Shown here: piece by piece, positions 14,032 to 23,084 of the stretch | Numbering within the stretch: the stretch's first letter is position 1 | Layout: every line of letters starts with the position of its first letter | NCBI GenBank assembly: GCA_003241895.1 | Contig: QBLY01000012.1 | Span: 38,868-83,491 of the forward strand | Source: Lysobacteraceae bacterium | GTDB lineage: Bacteria > Pseudomonadota > Gammaproteobacteria > Xanthomonadales > Xanthomonadaceae | Reading direction: 5' to 3' | Length of the DNA: 44,624 nt | Notes under the pieces: model-generated | The model's database searches: none | What the model saw: the letters and a program-made list of their open reading frames with translations, nothing else | Told to the model about the DNA's origin: nothing | Position numbers and translations under genes: made by a program

Positions 14032-15391
14032 GCCGCTGCAGGTCGTCGAGCAGCGCGCGCAGGAAGCGCGCCGCTTCGCCGCCGGTGGCCGCGCGATGGT
14101 CGAAGGTGAGCGAGATCGGCATCTGGCGATGGGTTTCCAGGCCGCCCAGCACCGGCACCACCGCGTGGTACAGGCGGCCGGCGCCGACGATGCACACGCA
14201 CGGCGGCACCACCACGGGCGTGGCGTACTTGCCGGCGAACACGCCGAAGTTCGACAGCATCAGGGTGTAGTCGCGCAGGTCCTCGGGCGGCAGGCTGCGG
14301 GCCTTGACGCCGTCGCGGATGCGATTGAGTTCGCCGCGGATCTGCCAGGCGTCGAGGGCCTCGGCACCCCGCAGGTTGGCAACGAACAGTCCGTCGGCGG
14401 AATCGATGGCGATGCCCACGTCCACCCGCGAATGCCGGCGCAGCGTGCCTTCCTTGGCGTTGAACCACGAGTTCAGGGCCGGCACCGCCTGCGCGGCCAC
14501 GGCCAGGGCGCGGATCAGCCGCGCCATGATGTCTTCGCCCGGTGACCAGGCGTGGATGTCGGCGTCGTCCATCAGCGAAGTGGGCACCACTTCGGCATGG
14601 GCCTGGGACATGGTGCGGATCATGTTGCGGCGCACGCCCCGGATGGGGTCGTCCAGGTCGAGCTTGCGGTCGGCGTCGCGCATTGCCGGCGCGACCGGCC
14701 GCGATGCCACCGGCGCCGCCTTGCGCGCCGCGGCGGGCGGCGGGGCAGGCGCGCGGGCGGGGCCTGATTCGGCCGCGCGCTTCACGTCCGCCAGCGTGAC
14801 GTCGCCGTTGCCGCCGCTGGGCGCCACCCGGGCCAAGTCCACCTTGAGCTTTCGGGCCAGGGCGCGCACGGCGGGCATGGCCTTGACGCCGCCGATGGCC
14901 ACGGCCTGTTCAACGCGCACGGCGTTCGAGCTCTGCATCGCCCCGACCACCGTGCCGGCGTCGCCGTCCTGTTCCGGTGCTCCGGCATCGTCCTCGAGCA
15001 GTTCGCCGCCGGTATCGGAGGCCTGCACGGTGATGGCGTCGCCGTCGTCGCGCGCCGGTTCGTCGGGCACGGGCTGGCCTGCGCCCTTGCCGCCGTGACC
15101 GTGCGAGTGGCCCGTGTCCTGCGCGTCGGCGCGCTGGGGCAGGCTGGGGTCGAGCTCGACCTCGGCCAGCCAGTGGCCGGTTTCAATCACGTCGCCCGCG
15201 GCGCCCGCCAGTCGCGTCACCTTGCCCGAGAACGGCGAAGGCACCTCGACCACGGCCTTGGCGGTTTCCATCGACACCAGCGGCTCGTCGAGCCGCACCA
15301 CGTCGCCGACCTTCACCAGCCATTCGACGATCTCGGCGTCCGGCAGGCCTTCGCCCAGGTCGGGCAGCAGGAACAGTTTTTTCTCGCTCAT
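14024..15391 (-). CDS. bkdB: Keto-acid dehydrogenase E2 (dihydrolipoamide acyltransferase)
   Basis: A 455-residue E2 core subunit that moves acyl groups from E1 to CoA. One lipoyl domain (~1-80) has Lys45 in METAKAVVEV. A long acidic, His- and Gly-rich linker follows. The peripheral-subunit-binding domain (~170-205) contains PAVRALARKLKVDLARV and GDVTLADV. The catalytic domain runs from ~235 to the end. The active-site motif reads DHRAATGGEAARF, with His432 present but Thr436 where most E2 enzymes have Asp in HxxxDG. The operon order and the iso-fatty-acid lifestyle of this bacterial family favour branched-chain keto acids over pyruvate, but substrate cannot be read from sequence. No E3 (lpd) gene is in the window. 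Confidence 0.9.
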   Translation of the reverse strand: MSEKKLFLLPDLGEGLPDAEIVEWLVKVGDVVRLDEPLVSMETAKAVVEVPSPFSGKVTRLAGAAGDVIETGHWLAEVELDPSLPQRADAQDTGHSHGHGGKGAGQPVPDEPARDDGDAITVQASDTGGELLEDDAGAPEQDGDAGTVVGAMQSSNAVRVEQAVAIGGVKAMPAVRALARKLKVDLARVAPSGGNGDVTLADVKRAAESGPARAPAPPPAAARKAAPVASRPVAPAMRDADRKLDLDDPIRGVRRNMIRTMSQAHAEVVPTSLMDDADIHAWSPGEDIMARLIRALAVAAQAVPALNSWFNAKEGTLRRHSRVDVGIAIDSADGLFVANLRGAEALDAWQIRGELNRIRDGVKARSLPPEDLRDYTLMLSNFGVFAGKYATPVVVPPCVCIVGAGRLYHAVVPVLGGLETHRQMPISLTFDHRAATGGEAARFLRALLDDLQRPS

Positions 15392-15395
15392 GGGG

Positions 15396-15731
15396 TCACT
15401 TCATTCCTGATTCGATGGCGAGTGCGCGCTCTGGCAGCCAGCCGCGTTCGCCGATTTCATTCTCGGCCCACCACCAGCCGCCCAGCAGTTCAACCAGGCG
15501 CACGCTGTCGCCGGCGTTGGCGTCGAGCTCGCGCGCATCGTAATCGCGCAGGGCCACGTCGCCCTGAAGGCAGGATTGATGCACCCAGCCACTGCGGCCG
15601 CGCGGATCGGTGGCCCAGATGAACTCGGGCCAGTCCACGTCCCGGATGCCCAGGATCACGGACTCCCCGGTGACCATGGCGATAGGATTGCGGTGCCTGG
15701 CGCGGTAATTTGCTTTCAGCGTGGCGTGCAT
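15396..15731 (-). CDS. Small SH3-like protein inside the dehydrogenase operon
   Basis: A 111-residue protein without signal peptide, built from two SH3-like units. The first contains WATDPRGRSGWVHQSCL, the second GDSVRLVELLGGWWWAENEIGERGWLPERAL. The start at 15731 lies four bases after the E1 beta stop and has AGGAGG nine bases upstream, so it is well translated. The stop lies four bases before the E2 start. This tight packing argues for a real gene working with the complex, perhaps as an assembly or docking factor, but the function is unknown. Confidence 0.82.
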   Translation of the reverse strand: MHATLKANYRARHRNPIAMVTGESVILGIRDVDWPEFIWATDPRGRSGWVHQSCLQGDVALRDYDARELDANAGDSVRLVELLGGWWWAENEIGERGWLPERALAIESGMK

Positions 15732-15735
15732 CGAC

Positions 15736-16719
15736 TCAGCCTCCTGCAGCAGCGGCGCGGCGACAGGCCGCGACAATCTTCTCCACGCTCGGCAGGTACT
15801 TCATCTCCAGCCGGAACAGCGGGATGTGGGTGTCGTAACCGGTGACGCGTTCCACCGGCGCCACCAGGTCGTACATGGATTCCTCGGCCAGGCGCGCCGC
15901 GATCTCGGCGCCGAAACCGGCCGTTTTGGCGGCTTCGTGCACGATCACGCAGCGGCCGGTCTTGGCCACCGATTCGCGGATGGTGTCGAAGTCCAGGGGC
16001 TTGAGCGTGGCCACGTCGATCACCTCGGCGCTGATGCCCTCGGCGGCCAGGGCCTCGGCGGCTTCCAGGGTTTCCTTCACCTGCGCGCCCCAGGTGACCA
16101 GGGTGACGTCGCTGCCGTCGCGCAGCACGAAGCACACGTCCAGCGGCAGCGCCTCGCCGTCGTCGGGCACTTCTTCCTTGTACTGGCGGTAGATGCGCTT
16201 GGGCTCGAAGAAGATCACCGGGTCCGGGTCGCGGATGGCGGCCAGCAGCAGGCCGTAGGCGCGCTGGGGGGAGCTGGGCATCACCACGCGCAGGCCGGGC
16301 ACGTTGGTGAAAATGGATTCGTTGGCCTCGCTGTGGTGTTCGGGCGCGCGGATGCCGCCGCCCCATGGCACGCGCAGCACCATCGGGCAGGTGAGCCGGC
16401 CGCGCGTGCGGTAGCGGAAGCGCGCGGCGTGGCAAATGATGTGATCGATCATCGGGTACATGAAGCCGTCGAACTGCGCTTCGGCCACCGGCCGCATGCC
16501 CTGGGTGGCCAGGCCGACGGTGAGGCCGGCGATGGTGGTTTCGTCCAGCGGCGTGTCCAGCACGCGCTGGTCGCCGAACTGCTGCTGCAGGCCGGCGGTG
16601 GCGCGGAACACGCCGCCGTTCACGCCCACGTCCTCGCCCAGCACCAGCACGGTTTCATCGTGCTTGAGTTCCCAGGCCAGCGCCTGGGTGATGGCTTCAA
16701 TCAGGGTGATGGCGGCCAT
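15736..16719 (-). CDS. bkdA2: Keto-acid dehydrogenase E1 beta subunit
   Basis: A 327-residue beta subunit that forms the E1 decarboxylase with the alpha subunit. Transketolase-type landmarks are visible: VLVLGEDVGVNGGVFRAT near the N-terminus, the LDETTIAGLTVGLA segment, MVLRVPWGGGIRAPEHHSE, and the C-terminal part with DVTLVTWGAQVKETLEAAE, DVATLKPLD and VIVHEAAKTAGFGAEIAA. The length is normal. Its ATG directly follows the alpha stop (TGAATG), so the subunits are probably made in equal amounts by coupled translation. Confidence 0.93.
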   Translation of the reverse strand: MAAITLIEAITQALAWELKHDETVLVLGEDVGVNGGVFRATAGLQQQFGDQRVLDTPLDETTIAGLTVGLATQGMRPVAEAQFDGFMYPMIDHIICHAARFRYRTRGRLTCPMVLRVPWGGGIRAPEHHSEANESIFTNVPGLRVVMPSSPQRAYGLLLAAIRDPDPVIFFEPKRIYRQYKEEVPDDGEALPLDVCFVLRDGSDVTLVTWGAQVKETLEAAEALAAEGISAEVIDVATLKPLDFDTIRESVAKTGRCVIVHEAAKTAGFGAEIAARLAEESMYDLVAPVERVTGYDTHIPLFRLEMKYLPSVEKIVAACRRAAAAGG

Positions 16720-17793
16720 TCAGCGGCCCTCCCACTTGAGCAGGTCCGCGCGCTGCGCCTGCAGGTCGGCGGGCAGTTCGGCGTAAAGGTAGTCGAACAT
16801 CACCTCCACCGGCTGCACCTTGGTTTCCAGGTAGGCGTTCACTTCCACGTCCACCAATTTGCCGCACTCCTCCTTCCAGGCCGCTTCCTCGGCTTCGCTC
16901 CAGACGCCCTCGGAAACCAGGAAGGTGCGCAGGCGCGACATCGGCTCGCGTTCCCACGCTTCCTTCACCTCGGCGTCGTCGCGGTAGCGGCGGGCGTCGT
17001 CGGCGGTGGTGTGGTCGGCCAGGCGGTAGGTGACCAGTTCAAGCACAGTGCCGCCGTGGCCGTCGCGGGCGCGCTTGAGCGCCTGGTCCATGGCGGCGCG
17101 CACGGCGATGATGTCGTTGCCGTCCACCTGCAGGCAGTCCAGGCCACCGGCGATGCCCTTCTGGGCCAGGGTCTTGGCGCCGGTCTGCGCCTTGCGCGGC
17201 ACCGAGATCGCCCACTGGTTGTTGATGATGCACAGCACGAACGGCAGCGTGTAGGCGCCGGCCGAATTGATGGCCGCGTAGGTGTCGGTCTTGGAGCTGC
17301 CGCCGTCGCCGACGCAGCTCACCGCCACCCGCGGCTCGCCGCGCAGCTTGAACGCCAGCGCCGCGCCGGCCGCGTGCAGGCACTGGGTGCCGATCGGCAC
17401 GCACCACGAGTAGTCGTGCGGCGGGCCGGAGAAATCGTTGCCGCGCTCGTCGCCGCCCCAGTACATCAGGATTTCGCGCAGCTTCACGCCGCGGACGATC
17501 TGCGCACCGTACTCGCGGTAGGACGGCGCAAATACGTCGTCGTGCTGCATCGCGCTGCCGATGCCGATGTGCGTGGCCTCGTGGCCCAGGCAGCTGGCAT
17601 AGGTGCCCAGCTTGCCGGTGCGCTGCAGCGCCACCGACTTGGTGTCGAAGGTGCGCACGTAAAGCATCTGCTTGAACAGTTCGACCAGGTTGCGCCGGTC
17701 GAGCGCGAAATCGGGCAGGTCGTCGCGGACCAGGCGACCGTCGGGGCCGAGGTATTGCAGGTATTGAATCTCGAAGCTGGCAACCACTGACAT
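16720..17793 (-). CDS. bkdA1: Keto-acid dehydrogenase E1 alpha subunit
   Basis: A 357-residue thiamine-diphosphate-dependent alpha subunit. The cofactor motif begins GDGGSS (162-167) and ends in NNQWAIS (191-197), the expected GDG-N-NN spacing. Other landmarks are SCLGHEATHIGIGSAM, the SYREYGAQI segment and the phosphorylation-loop-like YRLADHTTADDARRYR. It is the first gene of an alpha-beta-SH3-E2 operon. The start at 17793 follows GGGAGGGG and gives the normal N-terminus; the frame stays open further upstream but runs into the terminator and neighbouring gene. Branched-chain keto acids are the likely substrates, with pyruvate an alternative. Confidence 0.93.
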   Translation of the reverse strand: MSVVASFEIQYLQYLGPDGRLVRDDLPDFALDRRNLVELFKQMLYVRTFDTKSVALQRTGKLGTYASCLGHEATHIGIGSAMQHDDVFAPSYREYGAQIVRGVKLREILMYWGGDERGNDFSGPPHDYSWCVPIGTQCLHAAGAALAFKLRGEPRVAVSCVGDGGSSKTDTYAAINSAGAYTLPFVLCIINNQWAISVPRKAQTGAKTLAQKGIAGGLDCLQVDGNDIIAVRAAMDQALKRARDGHGGTVLELVTYRLADHTTADDARRYRDDAEVKEAWEREPMSRLRTFLVSEGVWSEAEEAAWKEECGKLVDVEVNAYLETKVQPVEVMFDYLYAELPADLQAQRADLLKWEGR

Positions 17794-17859
17794 CGAGTCC
17801 CCTCCCAGGGATGCGAGGCCCTGATCATAGCCGACCCCGGGCAACGCAAACGCGCAACG

Positions 17860-17887
17860 AAAAAGGGCGCGGCCGAAGCCGCGCCCT
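17860..17887 (-). terminator. Rho-independent terminator of the exported nuclease gene
   Basis: A perfect ten-base-pair stem AGGGCGCGGC/GCCGCGCCCT around the loop CGAA. Read on the minus strand it is followed by a run of T from the AAAAA at 17860-17864. It separates the nuclease gene from the dehydrogenase operon. Confidence 0.88.
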
Positions 17888-17912
17888 CCTGCCAACCTAC
17901 GCTGGCGTATCT

Positions 17913-20900
17913 TCAGTTGCCCAGGCCCACCGTGAAGCGCATCGCAGCCTGGTTGTTGAAGCTGGCCGGGTCGGCGGTTGGGCTGGCCACGTTGGCCGAG
18001 ACGTTCACGACGGTGGACTTCAGCGCCCTCACGTTGAACCGCAGGATGTTGCTGCGATCGTCCGCGTACGCACCGGTGAACGAGCACAGGAAGATCGTGC
18101 GCGCCGAAGTGACCGAGCTGATCGGGCAACTCCAGCCCGCCGCAGGCTGGGCCGTGAGCACCGAGGTGCCGGCCGAAATCACCACCGCCAGCTGCGGCGA
18201 CTGCGACGCGTCCGGGCCGCGGTTGCGGACCTGGAAGCCCAGCGTGGCTTCACGCCCGAACACCTGCGTGGCGGGCCTTTCGACCAGCGACAGCAGAAGG
18301 TCGGCGATGGGCGGCGTCAGCGTTACCGTGGCGGCGCCGATGTTGTTGCCCGGGTTGAGGTCGGTGCTGAGCGACTCCACGGTGGCCGTGAGCGTCAACG
18401 CACCGGTCTGGAACGGGGACGTCACCGCCACTATGCCGAAGGCGACGTTGCCAGCCGCCATGTCCGTGGCGGCGCACTCGACCACCGTCTGGCCGCCGCC
18501 GATCACCGGGGCACCGCAGACGAAGCCGGCCGCGGGGGTTACCGACAGCGACGCCAGTTCGGCATCGACGGTCAAACGGACCAGCACGCTGCTGGCCGCA
18601 TCGGGACCGCTGTTGAGCAGCGAAGCCTGGAACGAGGTGGGCGTGCCCGCGACCGCCGAAGGCGCTGCGGCGGTGACGCCGATCGCCAGGTCGGAGGTCA
18701 GGAAGCTTTCGTCGCCCAGGTACAGCAGCACCGGGTCGTGGTCGGACACGCGCAGCGGCACGGCGTCGTCACCGAAGTTGTCGGTGCCGAAGTCGGCGTT
18801 GATGCGGGCGTGTTCGATGCGCACGCCGGCGAAGGCGTCCAGCAGGGCCTGGTTCACCACGATGTGGTCGAGCGACTGCGCGCTGCCTTCGAACGAGAAC
18901 GAATAGCGGTCCTCTGGCGCCGACGTGCCGGTCATGTTGGTCAGCGGCGTGGTGATGGCGCTGTCGAAATAGGCGAGCACGGCGTTGGCGGCGGCTTCGC
19001 GGCCGGTGAGGATGCCCATCAGGTCGACGTAGCCGTCGCTGAACTCGAAGGCGTTGAAGTCGCCCAGCAGCACGATGCGTTCGGACGGGTTGGCCTGCTG
19101 GTACTGCTCGATCAGCGCGGCGGTGTCCTGGGCCTGCAGGCCGCGCTTGGCCCGGCGGCGGTCACCCGTGGTGGCGTAGCCGTTGGTGCCCGCGGCCACC
19201 GAGTTGATGTCGATCAGCGACAGCAGGTGGTTGCCGACCACCGTCACCGGCACGCTGGCGCCGTTGCTGGCGTTCACCACCGCGCGCAGCACCAGCGGCG
19301 GCCGGTCATACAGCGTGGAGGTACTGCCGTTGGGGTTGTTGATCAGCAGGGTCTTGCCGTGCTGGATCACGTTCACCACGTTCACCCGAGGCACGCCGGC
19401 GGACACTTCGGCGGTGCTGACCAGGTAACCGATGTTGATCTTGCCGACGTCGTTGCCTTCCTGCAGGTAGGCCACGTACTGCGGATTGCGCGCGCAGCTG
19501 CCCGGGACATTGGTGTTGATGGCGTCGGCCAGGCGCTGCAGTGCGTTGAGGTTCTCGACCTCCACCGCGCCCAGGATGTCGGGCAGCTTGACGTACTGGC
19601 AGATGGCGTTGGCCGTCTTGCGCAGGCGACGCTCGAACGCCAGCGTGGTCAGCGCCACGTCACCGCCGGCGTTGTCGACGTCGTCGTAGAAGCGCAGCAG
19701 GTTGAAGCCGGCGATGGTGATCTCCGAGCTGGTCGCGTCGGCTACCGCTTCGGGCAAGGCGCCGCCGGTCACGACCACCGGGGCGGTCGGGTCAGGCAGC
19801 AGGTTGTAGGTGCCGAAGCCGTAGTCGAGCACGCCGACCAGGCCGGTGACCGTGGCACGGGCGTCCACCGAGATCACCGGCGCGCCAACCTGTCCGGTGC
19901 TCTGGACGCGGATGCGCTCGGGATTGGTGTCGAAGCGCGGCGTGTTGACCGGCAGGCCGGGCGTGATGTCGCGCACGCCCACGCCGGTTTCGCGGAACGG
20001 ACGGGCCACGCCCTCAACGACTGCCCAGAACACGCCGTTGGACGTGGACAGGGCGTCGTTCTCGTCAATGAAGCCTTCACCCGGGCCGGTGGTGATTGCG
20101 CTCGCAATGCTGACGCGCATGGCCTCCAGGCGCTCCAGCGCGTCCACCGGACCGGCCGGGTTGGCCAGCGCAGCGGTGATTTCCACCGCGGCGGGCAGGG
20201 CGTTGCCGCTGCTGAGCAGGCTCACCGACGGCGAGGTGATTTCGGTCACGAAGCCCTGGTGTGGATTGCTGGACGAACGGAATTCGATGACGGTGCCGCT
20301 GACGCGCACCCGGTTGCCGACGGCCGCGGCGGCCGGCGGCGCGCCGCCGGTGAACACCAGGATGCCCTGCGACGTGGCCGGGTTGGCGTCTTCTTCGCCC
20401 GGTGCGGTCTGCAGGTTGAAGCCATTGGTGCGCACGGCGGTGACGATGCCTTCGGTCTGCACCAGCGCGCCGGCAACCGGCGACAGCTCGCCGGCGCCCT
20501 GCAGGTCGTGGATGGCGAGCGTCGGCACTTCGACCAGGGTGGTTTCGGTGTCGGCGTTGTTGCCCGGGACGTTGTCGACCACGTCCGAGGACAGCGTGGC
20601 GGTGGTGCTCAGGTTGCCCACGAAGGCGCCGCCCGCCTGGACCGTCAGGACCACGTTGCCCGACGCGCCGGCAGCCACCAGGGAATTGCCACGGCACTCG
20701 AGCACGCCGGCGGCCACGGTGCAGGCGTCGAACAGGGCCGGGTTGAAGCTGGAGCTGACGAAGGTGGTGTTGGCCGGCACCGGCAGGCTCAGGCGCAGGC
20801 CCAGCGCAATGCCGGGTCCGAGGTTGCTGATCGCCGCGGTGTAGTTGACGGTACCGCCCGGCGCGGCCGGGTCGACGCTGTCGGACAGGGCGAGGGACAG

Positions 20901-22010
20901 GTCGGCTTCCTGGCCGACCAGGGTCAGCACCAGGCGGTCGCTGTTGTCGTCGAGCTCACCGTCCTCGGCGGGCCCCGTGGTGCTGCCCGTGATGACCAGC
21001 GGACCGACCGCACCGGCGGCGACGGTGTAGTCGGCGCGGAAGGTGTTGGTGGAGTTCGCGAAGGACCCAGAACTGGTGCAGGTCACGCCGGCGCCCGCGC
21101 CGGAAGGCGCGGCGCAGGAGGAAACCGCGATCCCGACGCCACCCTCGAAGCCGGCATTGATAGTATAGGTCAGCGCCGTAGGATGCTGCTGCGCATAGGT
21201 CCAGGCGCCGCTGGCCGCCGGGCTGTTGTTGGCGAACGTCGTGCGCAGCGTGACCATGCCGCCGGCCGCGACCGGGTTGGGCGTGGCGGATATCGCCACG
21301 CTGATGTCCGGGCTGGGCGGGGCGAAGGTCGGTGTGAGCGAGAAGGCGTCCACGGCCAGGCCGTCGTCGGCGCCCGAGGCGTCCGAGTCGGTCCAGCGGA
21401 TGCAGAAGTCGGCGCCATTGGCGACCGACAGGCCGCTGATCTGGCTGGCCAGGGCGGTACGGTTGGCGGCGTCGTTGCCGACCTTGGCGCCGACGGTGAC
21501 GGTGTTGGGGGTGGTGAAGTCGAGCGCGTTCACGTCCACCCAGGCGCCGGTGACCAGGCTGGTGGCGTCGAGGCTGTACTGGAAGTCGATGCGGTCGGTG
21601 CGTGCCGCCGTGCCCAGGCGCCACTGCTCTCCGGTATAGCCGATGTCGAGCGCGGTGATTTCGCCGCCGGTGTCGTTCGAGAAGCATGCACCGAAGCTCG
21701 GGTTCAACGTGCCGCTGCGCAGGCCGCCCAAGGCCCGGTCGGACGCGCCAGTCGCACCGTAGCTGTAGGTATCGCCGGAGTTGCTGCCGCCGGTGTCTAC
21801 GGCGTACTGCTCGTTGTCGCGGGCGCCACCGCCCGATTCGGTCATCAGCCAGCCGGGGATCACCAGGCTGTTGGTGGTCGAGCCGGCGGTGTTGGACAAG
21901 CTGTCGAAGTTCTGGGTATAGGCCGGTCCCGTGAGGGACACCTGGGCCGAAGCCGCGCCCGCGGCAAGCAAGACAAACAGCAACGATGACGCCCGAAGCG
22001 CGGTACGCAT
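17913..22010 (-). CDS. Large exported nuclease with DUF11-type repeats
   Basis: A 1365-residue secreted protein. A signal peptide of about 22 residues ends AASA-QV. Residues ~23-230 form an N-terminal Asp/Gly/Ser-rich region with few recognised motifs. DUF11/CARDB-like Ig repeats cover ~233-500. An OB-fold-like segment (~500-640: [24 protein letters not shown]) is typical of ExeM-type nucleases. The endonuclease/exonuclease/phosphatase domain (~740-1100) has the E-containing [23 protein letters not shown] (D984, N986), SLDHIVVN and SDHDPV (1089-1094). Two more Ig-like repeats close the protein, with no visible C-terminal membrane anchor. AGGGGAA precedes the start. It is a likely substrate of the type II secretion system encoded further along. 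Extracellular DNA or RNA degradation is inferred. Confidence 0.88.
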   Translation of the reverse strand: MRTALRASSLLFVLLAAGAASAQVSLTGPAYTQNFDSLSNTAGSTTNSLVIPGWLMTESGGGARDNEQYAVDTGGSNSGDTYSYGATGASDRALGGLRSGTLNPSFGACFSNDTGGEITALDIGYTGEQWRLGTAARTDRIDFQYSLDATSLVTGAWVDVNALDFTTPNTVTVGAKVGNDAANRTALASQISGLSVANGADFCIRWTDSDASGADDGLAVDAFSLTPTFAPPSPDISVAISATPNPVAAGGMVTLRTTFANNSPAASGAWTYAQQHPTALTYTINAGFEGGVGIAVSSCAAPSGAGAGVTCTSSGSFANSTNTFRADYTVAAGAVGPLVITGSTTGPAEDGELDDNSDRLVLTLVGQEADLSLALSDSVDPAAPGGTVNYTAAISNLGPGIALGLRLSLPVPANTTFVSSSFNPALFDACTVAAGVLECRGNSLVAAGASGNVVLTVQAGGAFVGNLSTTATLSSDVVDNVPGNNADTETTLVEVPTLAIHDLQGAGELSPVAGALVQTEGIVTAVRTNGFNLQTAPGEEDANPATSQGILVFTGGAPPAAAAVGNRVRVSGTVIEFRSSSNPHQGFVTEITSPSVSLLSSGNALPAAVEITAALANPAGPVDALERLEAMRVSIASAITTGPGEGFIDENDALSTSNGVFWAVVEGVARPFRETGVGVRDITPGLPVNTPRFDTNPERIRVQSTGQVGAPVISVDARATVTGLVGVLDYGFGTYNLLPDPTAPVVVTGGALPEAVADATSSEITIAGFNLLRFYDDVDNAGGDVALTTLAFERRLRKTANAICQYVKLPDILGAVEVENLNALQRLADAINTNVPGSCARNPQYVAYLQEGNDVGKINIGYLVSTAEVSAGVPRVNVVNVIQHGKTLLINNPNGSTSTLYDRPPLVLRAVVNASNGASVPVTVVGNHLLSLIDINSVAAGTNGYATTGDRRRAKRGLQAQDTAALIEQYQQANPSERIVLLGDFNAFEFSDGYVDLMGILTGREAAANAVLAYFDSAITTPLTNMTGTSAPEDRYSFSFEGSAQSLDHIVVNQALLDAFAGVRIEHARINADFGTDNFGDDAVPLRVSDHDPVLLYLGDESFLTSDLAIGVTAAAPSAVAGTPTSFQASLLNSGPDAASSVLVRLTVDAELASLSVTPAAGFVCGAPVIGGGQTVVECAATDMAAGNVAFGIVAVTSPFQTGALTLTATVESLSTDLNPGNNIGAATVTLTPPIADLLLSLVERPATQVFGREATLGFQVRNRGPDASQSPQLAVVISAGTSVLTAQPAAGWSCPISSVTSARTIFLCSFTGAYADDRSNILRFNVRALKSTVVNVSANVASPTADPASFNNQAAMRFTVGLGN

Positions 22011-22166
22011 GGTGTATTCCCCTGGACCCGGGCGGCAAGAGTGCGCCCGAAGCGCGCGATTCTAGCCCGACTCGGTTGCCGTGGCGTGACATGCGGCCGG
22101 GGGTTGGGGGATGGGGTAGGCTTGCCCCTCGCCCCTTTGCCTCGCGCCTCTTCACAACCGCTCACG

Positions 22167-23027
22167 ATGACCCAGCCCCCCAACAAGCGCGCCCTGGAAC
22201 AGGGCATCACCACCGATCTGCGTGACCGCCTGACCTACGGCGGCTACCTGCAGCTCGACACCCTGCTGTCGGCCCAGAAGCCACTGTCCAGCCCGCCCCA
22301 CCACGACGAGATGCTGTTCATCGTCCAGCACCACGTGGCCGAGCTGTGGATGAAGCTGGTGATCCACGAGCTGCGGGCCGCCATAACTTGCCTGCAGCGC
22401 GACCAGCTCGACCCGATGCAGAAGATCCTGGCCCGGGTGAAGCAGGTGCTGCGCCAGCTGACCGAGCAGTGGTCGGTGCTCGAGACGCTGACGCCGGCCG
22501 ATTACCTGCAGTTTCGGCACATCCTGGGGCCGGCCTCGGGCTTCCAGTCGCTGCAGTACCGGCTGATGGAATTCCTGCTGGGCAACAAGAACGCAGAAAT
22601 GGTGAAGGTGTTCGGGCACGACCCGGCGGCCCAGGCGGAGCTTGAGGCGGTGCTGCGGGCGCCGAGCCTGTATGACGAGTTCCTGCGCTACCTGCACCGC
22701 AAGGGCCACGCCATCCCGGCCGGCTGCGTGGAGCGCGACTGGTCCCAGCCGCACGCCCACGAGCCGGGCCTGATCCCGGTGTTCAAGGCCATCTACGAAG
22801 ACACCGACACCCACTGGGAGGCCTATGCCTGCTGCGAGCAGCTGGTGGACCTGGAGGTGGGCTTGCAGCTTTGGCGCTTCCGGCACCTGAAAACCGTGGA
22901 ACGGATCATCGGCTTCCGGCGCGGCACCGGCGGCAGCTCGGGCGTGGGTTTCCTGAAGCAGGCGCTGGAGCTGACCTTCTTCCCGGAGCTGTTCGAGGTG
23001 CGCACGGTGCTGGGCCAGCCGGGCTGA
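22167..23027 (+). CDS. kynA: Tryptophan 2,3-dioxygenase
   Basis: A 286-residue haem dioxygenase that opens the indole ring of tryptophan to give N-formylkynurenine. Known functional residues are all present at the positions numbered for the X. campestris enzyme: His55 in FIVQHH, Arg117 in YLQFRHIL, haem ligand His240 in [14 protein letters not shown] and Thr254 in [16 protein letters not shown] 22167 was chosen because this numbering then fits exactly and because the upstream frame has no family similarity. kynB and kynU are not in the window, so the rest of the pathway must lie elsewhere. It is divergent from the nuclease gene. Confidence 0.96.
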   Translation: MTQPPNKRALEQGITTDLRDRLTYGGYLQLDTLLSAQKPLSSPPHHDEMLFIVQHHVAELWMKLVIHELRAAITCLQRDQLDPMQKILARVKQVLRQLTEQWSVLETLTPADYLQFRHILGPASGFQSLQYRLMEFLLGNKNAEMVKVFGHDPAAQAELEAVLRAPSLYDEFLRYLHRKGHAIPAGCVERDWSQPHAHEPGLIPVFKAIYEDTDTHWEAYACCEQLVDLEVGLQLWRFRHLKTVERIIGFRRGTGGSSGVGFLKQALELTFFPELFEVRTVLGQPG

Positions 23028-23084
23028 ACAAGGGCGGCGGGGCTGATAGCATCTGCCCACCAACCCGACACGCCTGGAGCCCGC

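Noticed and set aside
15721-17790. A 689-codon plus-strand frame opposite the dehydrogenase genes
   Set aside because: No motifs; the minus strand carries E1 alpha and beta with all cofactor residues.
17811-21989. A 1392-codon plus-strand frame opposite the nuclease gene
   Set aside because: Low-complexity Gly/Arg/Val/His composition and no motifs. The minus-strand frame has a signal peptide, nuclease residues and a terminator.
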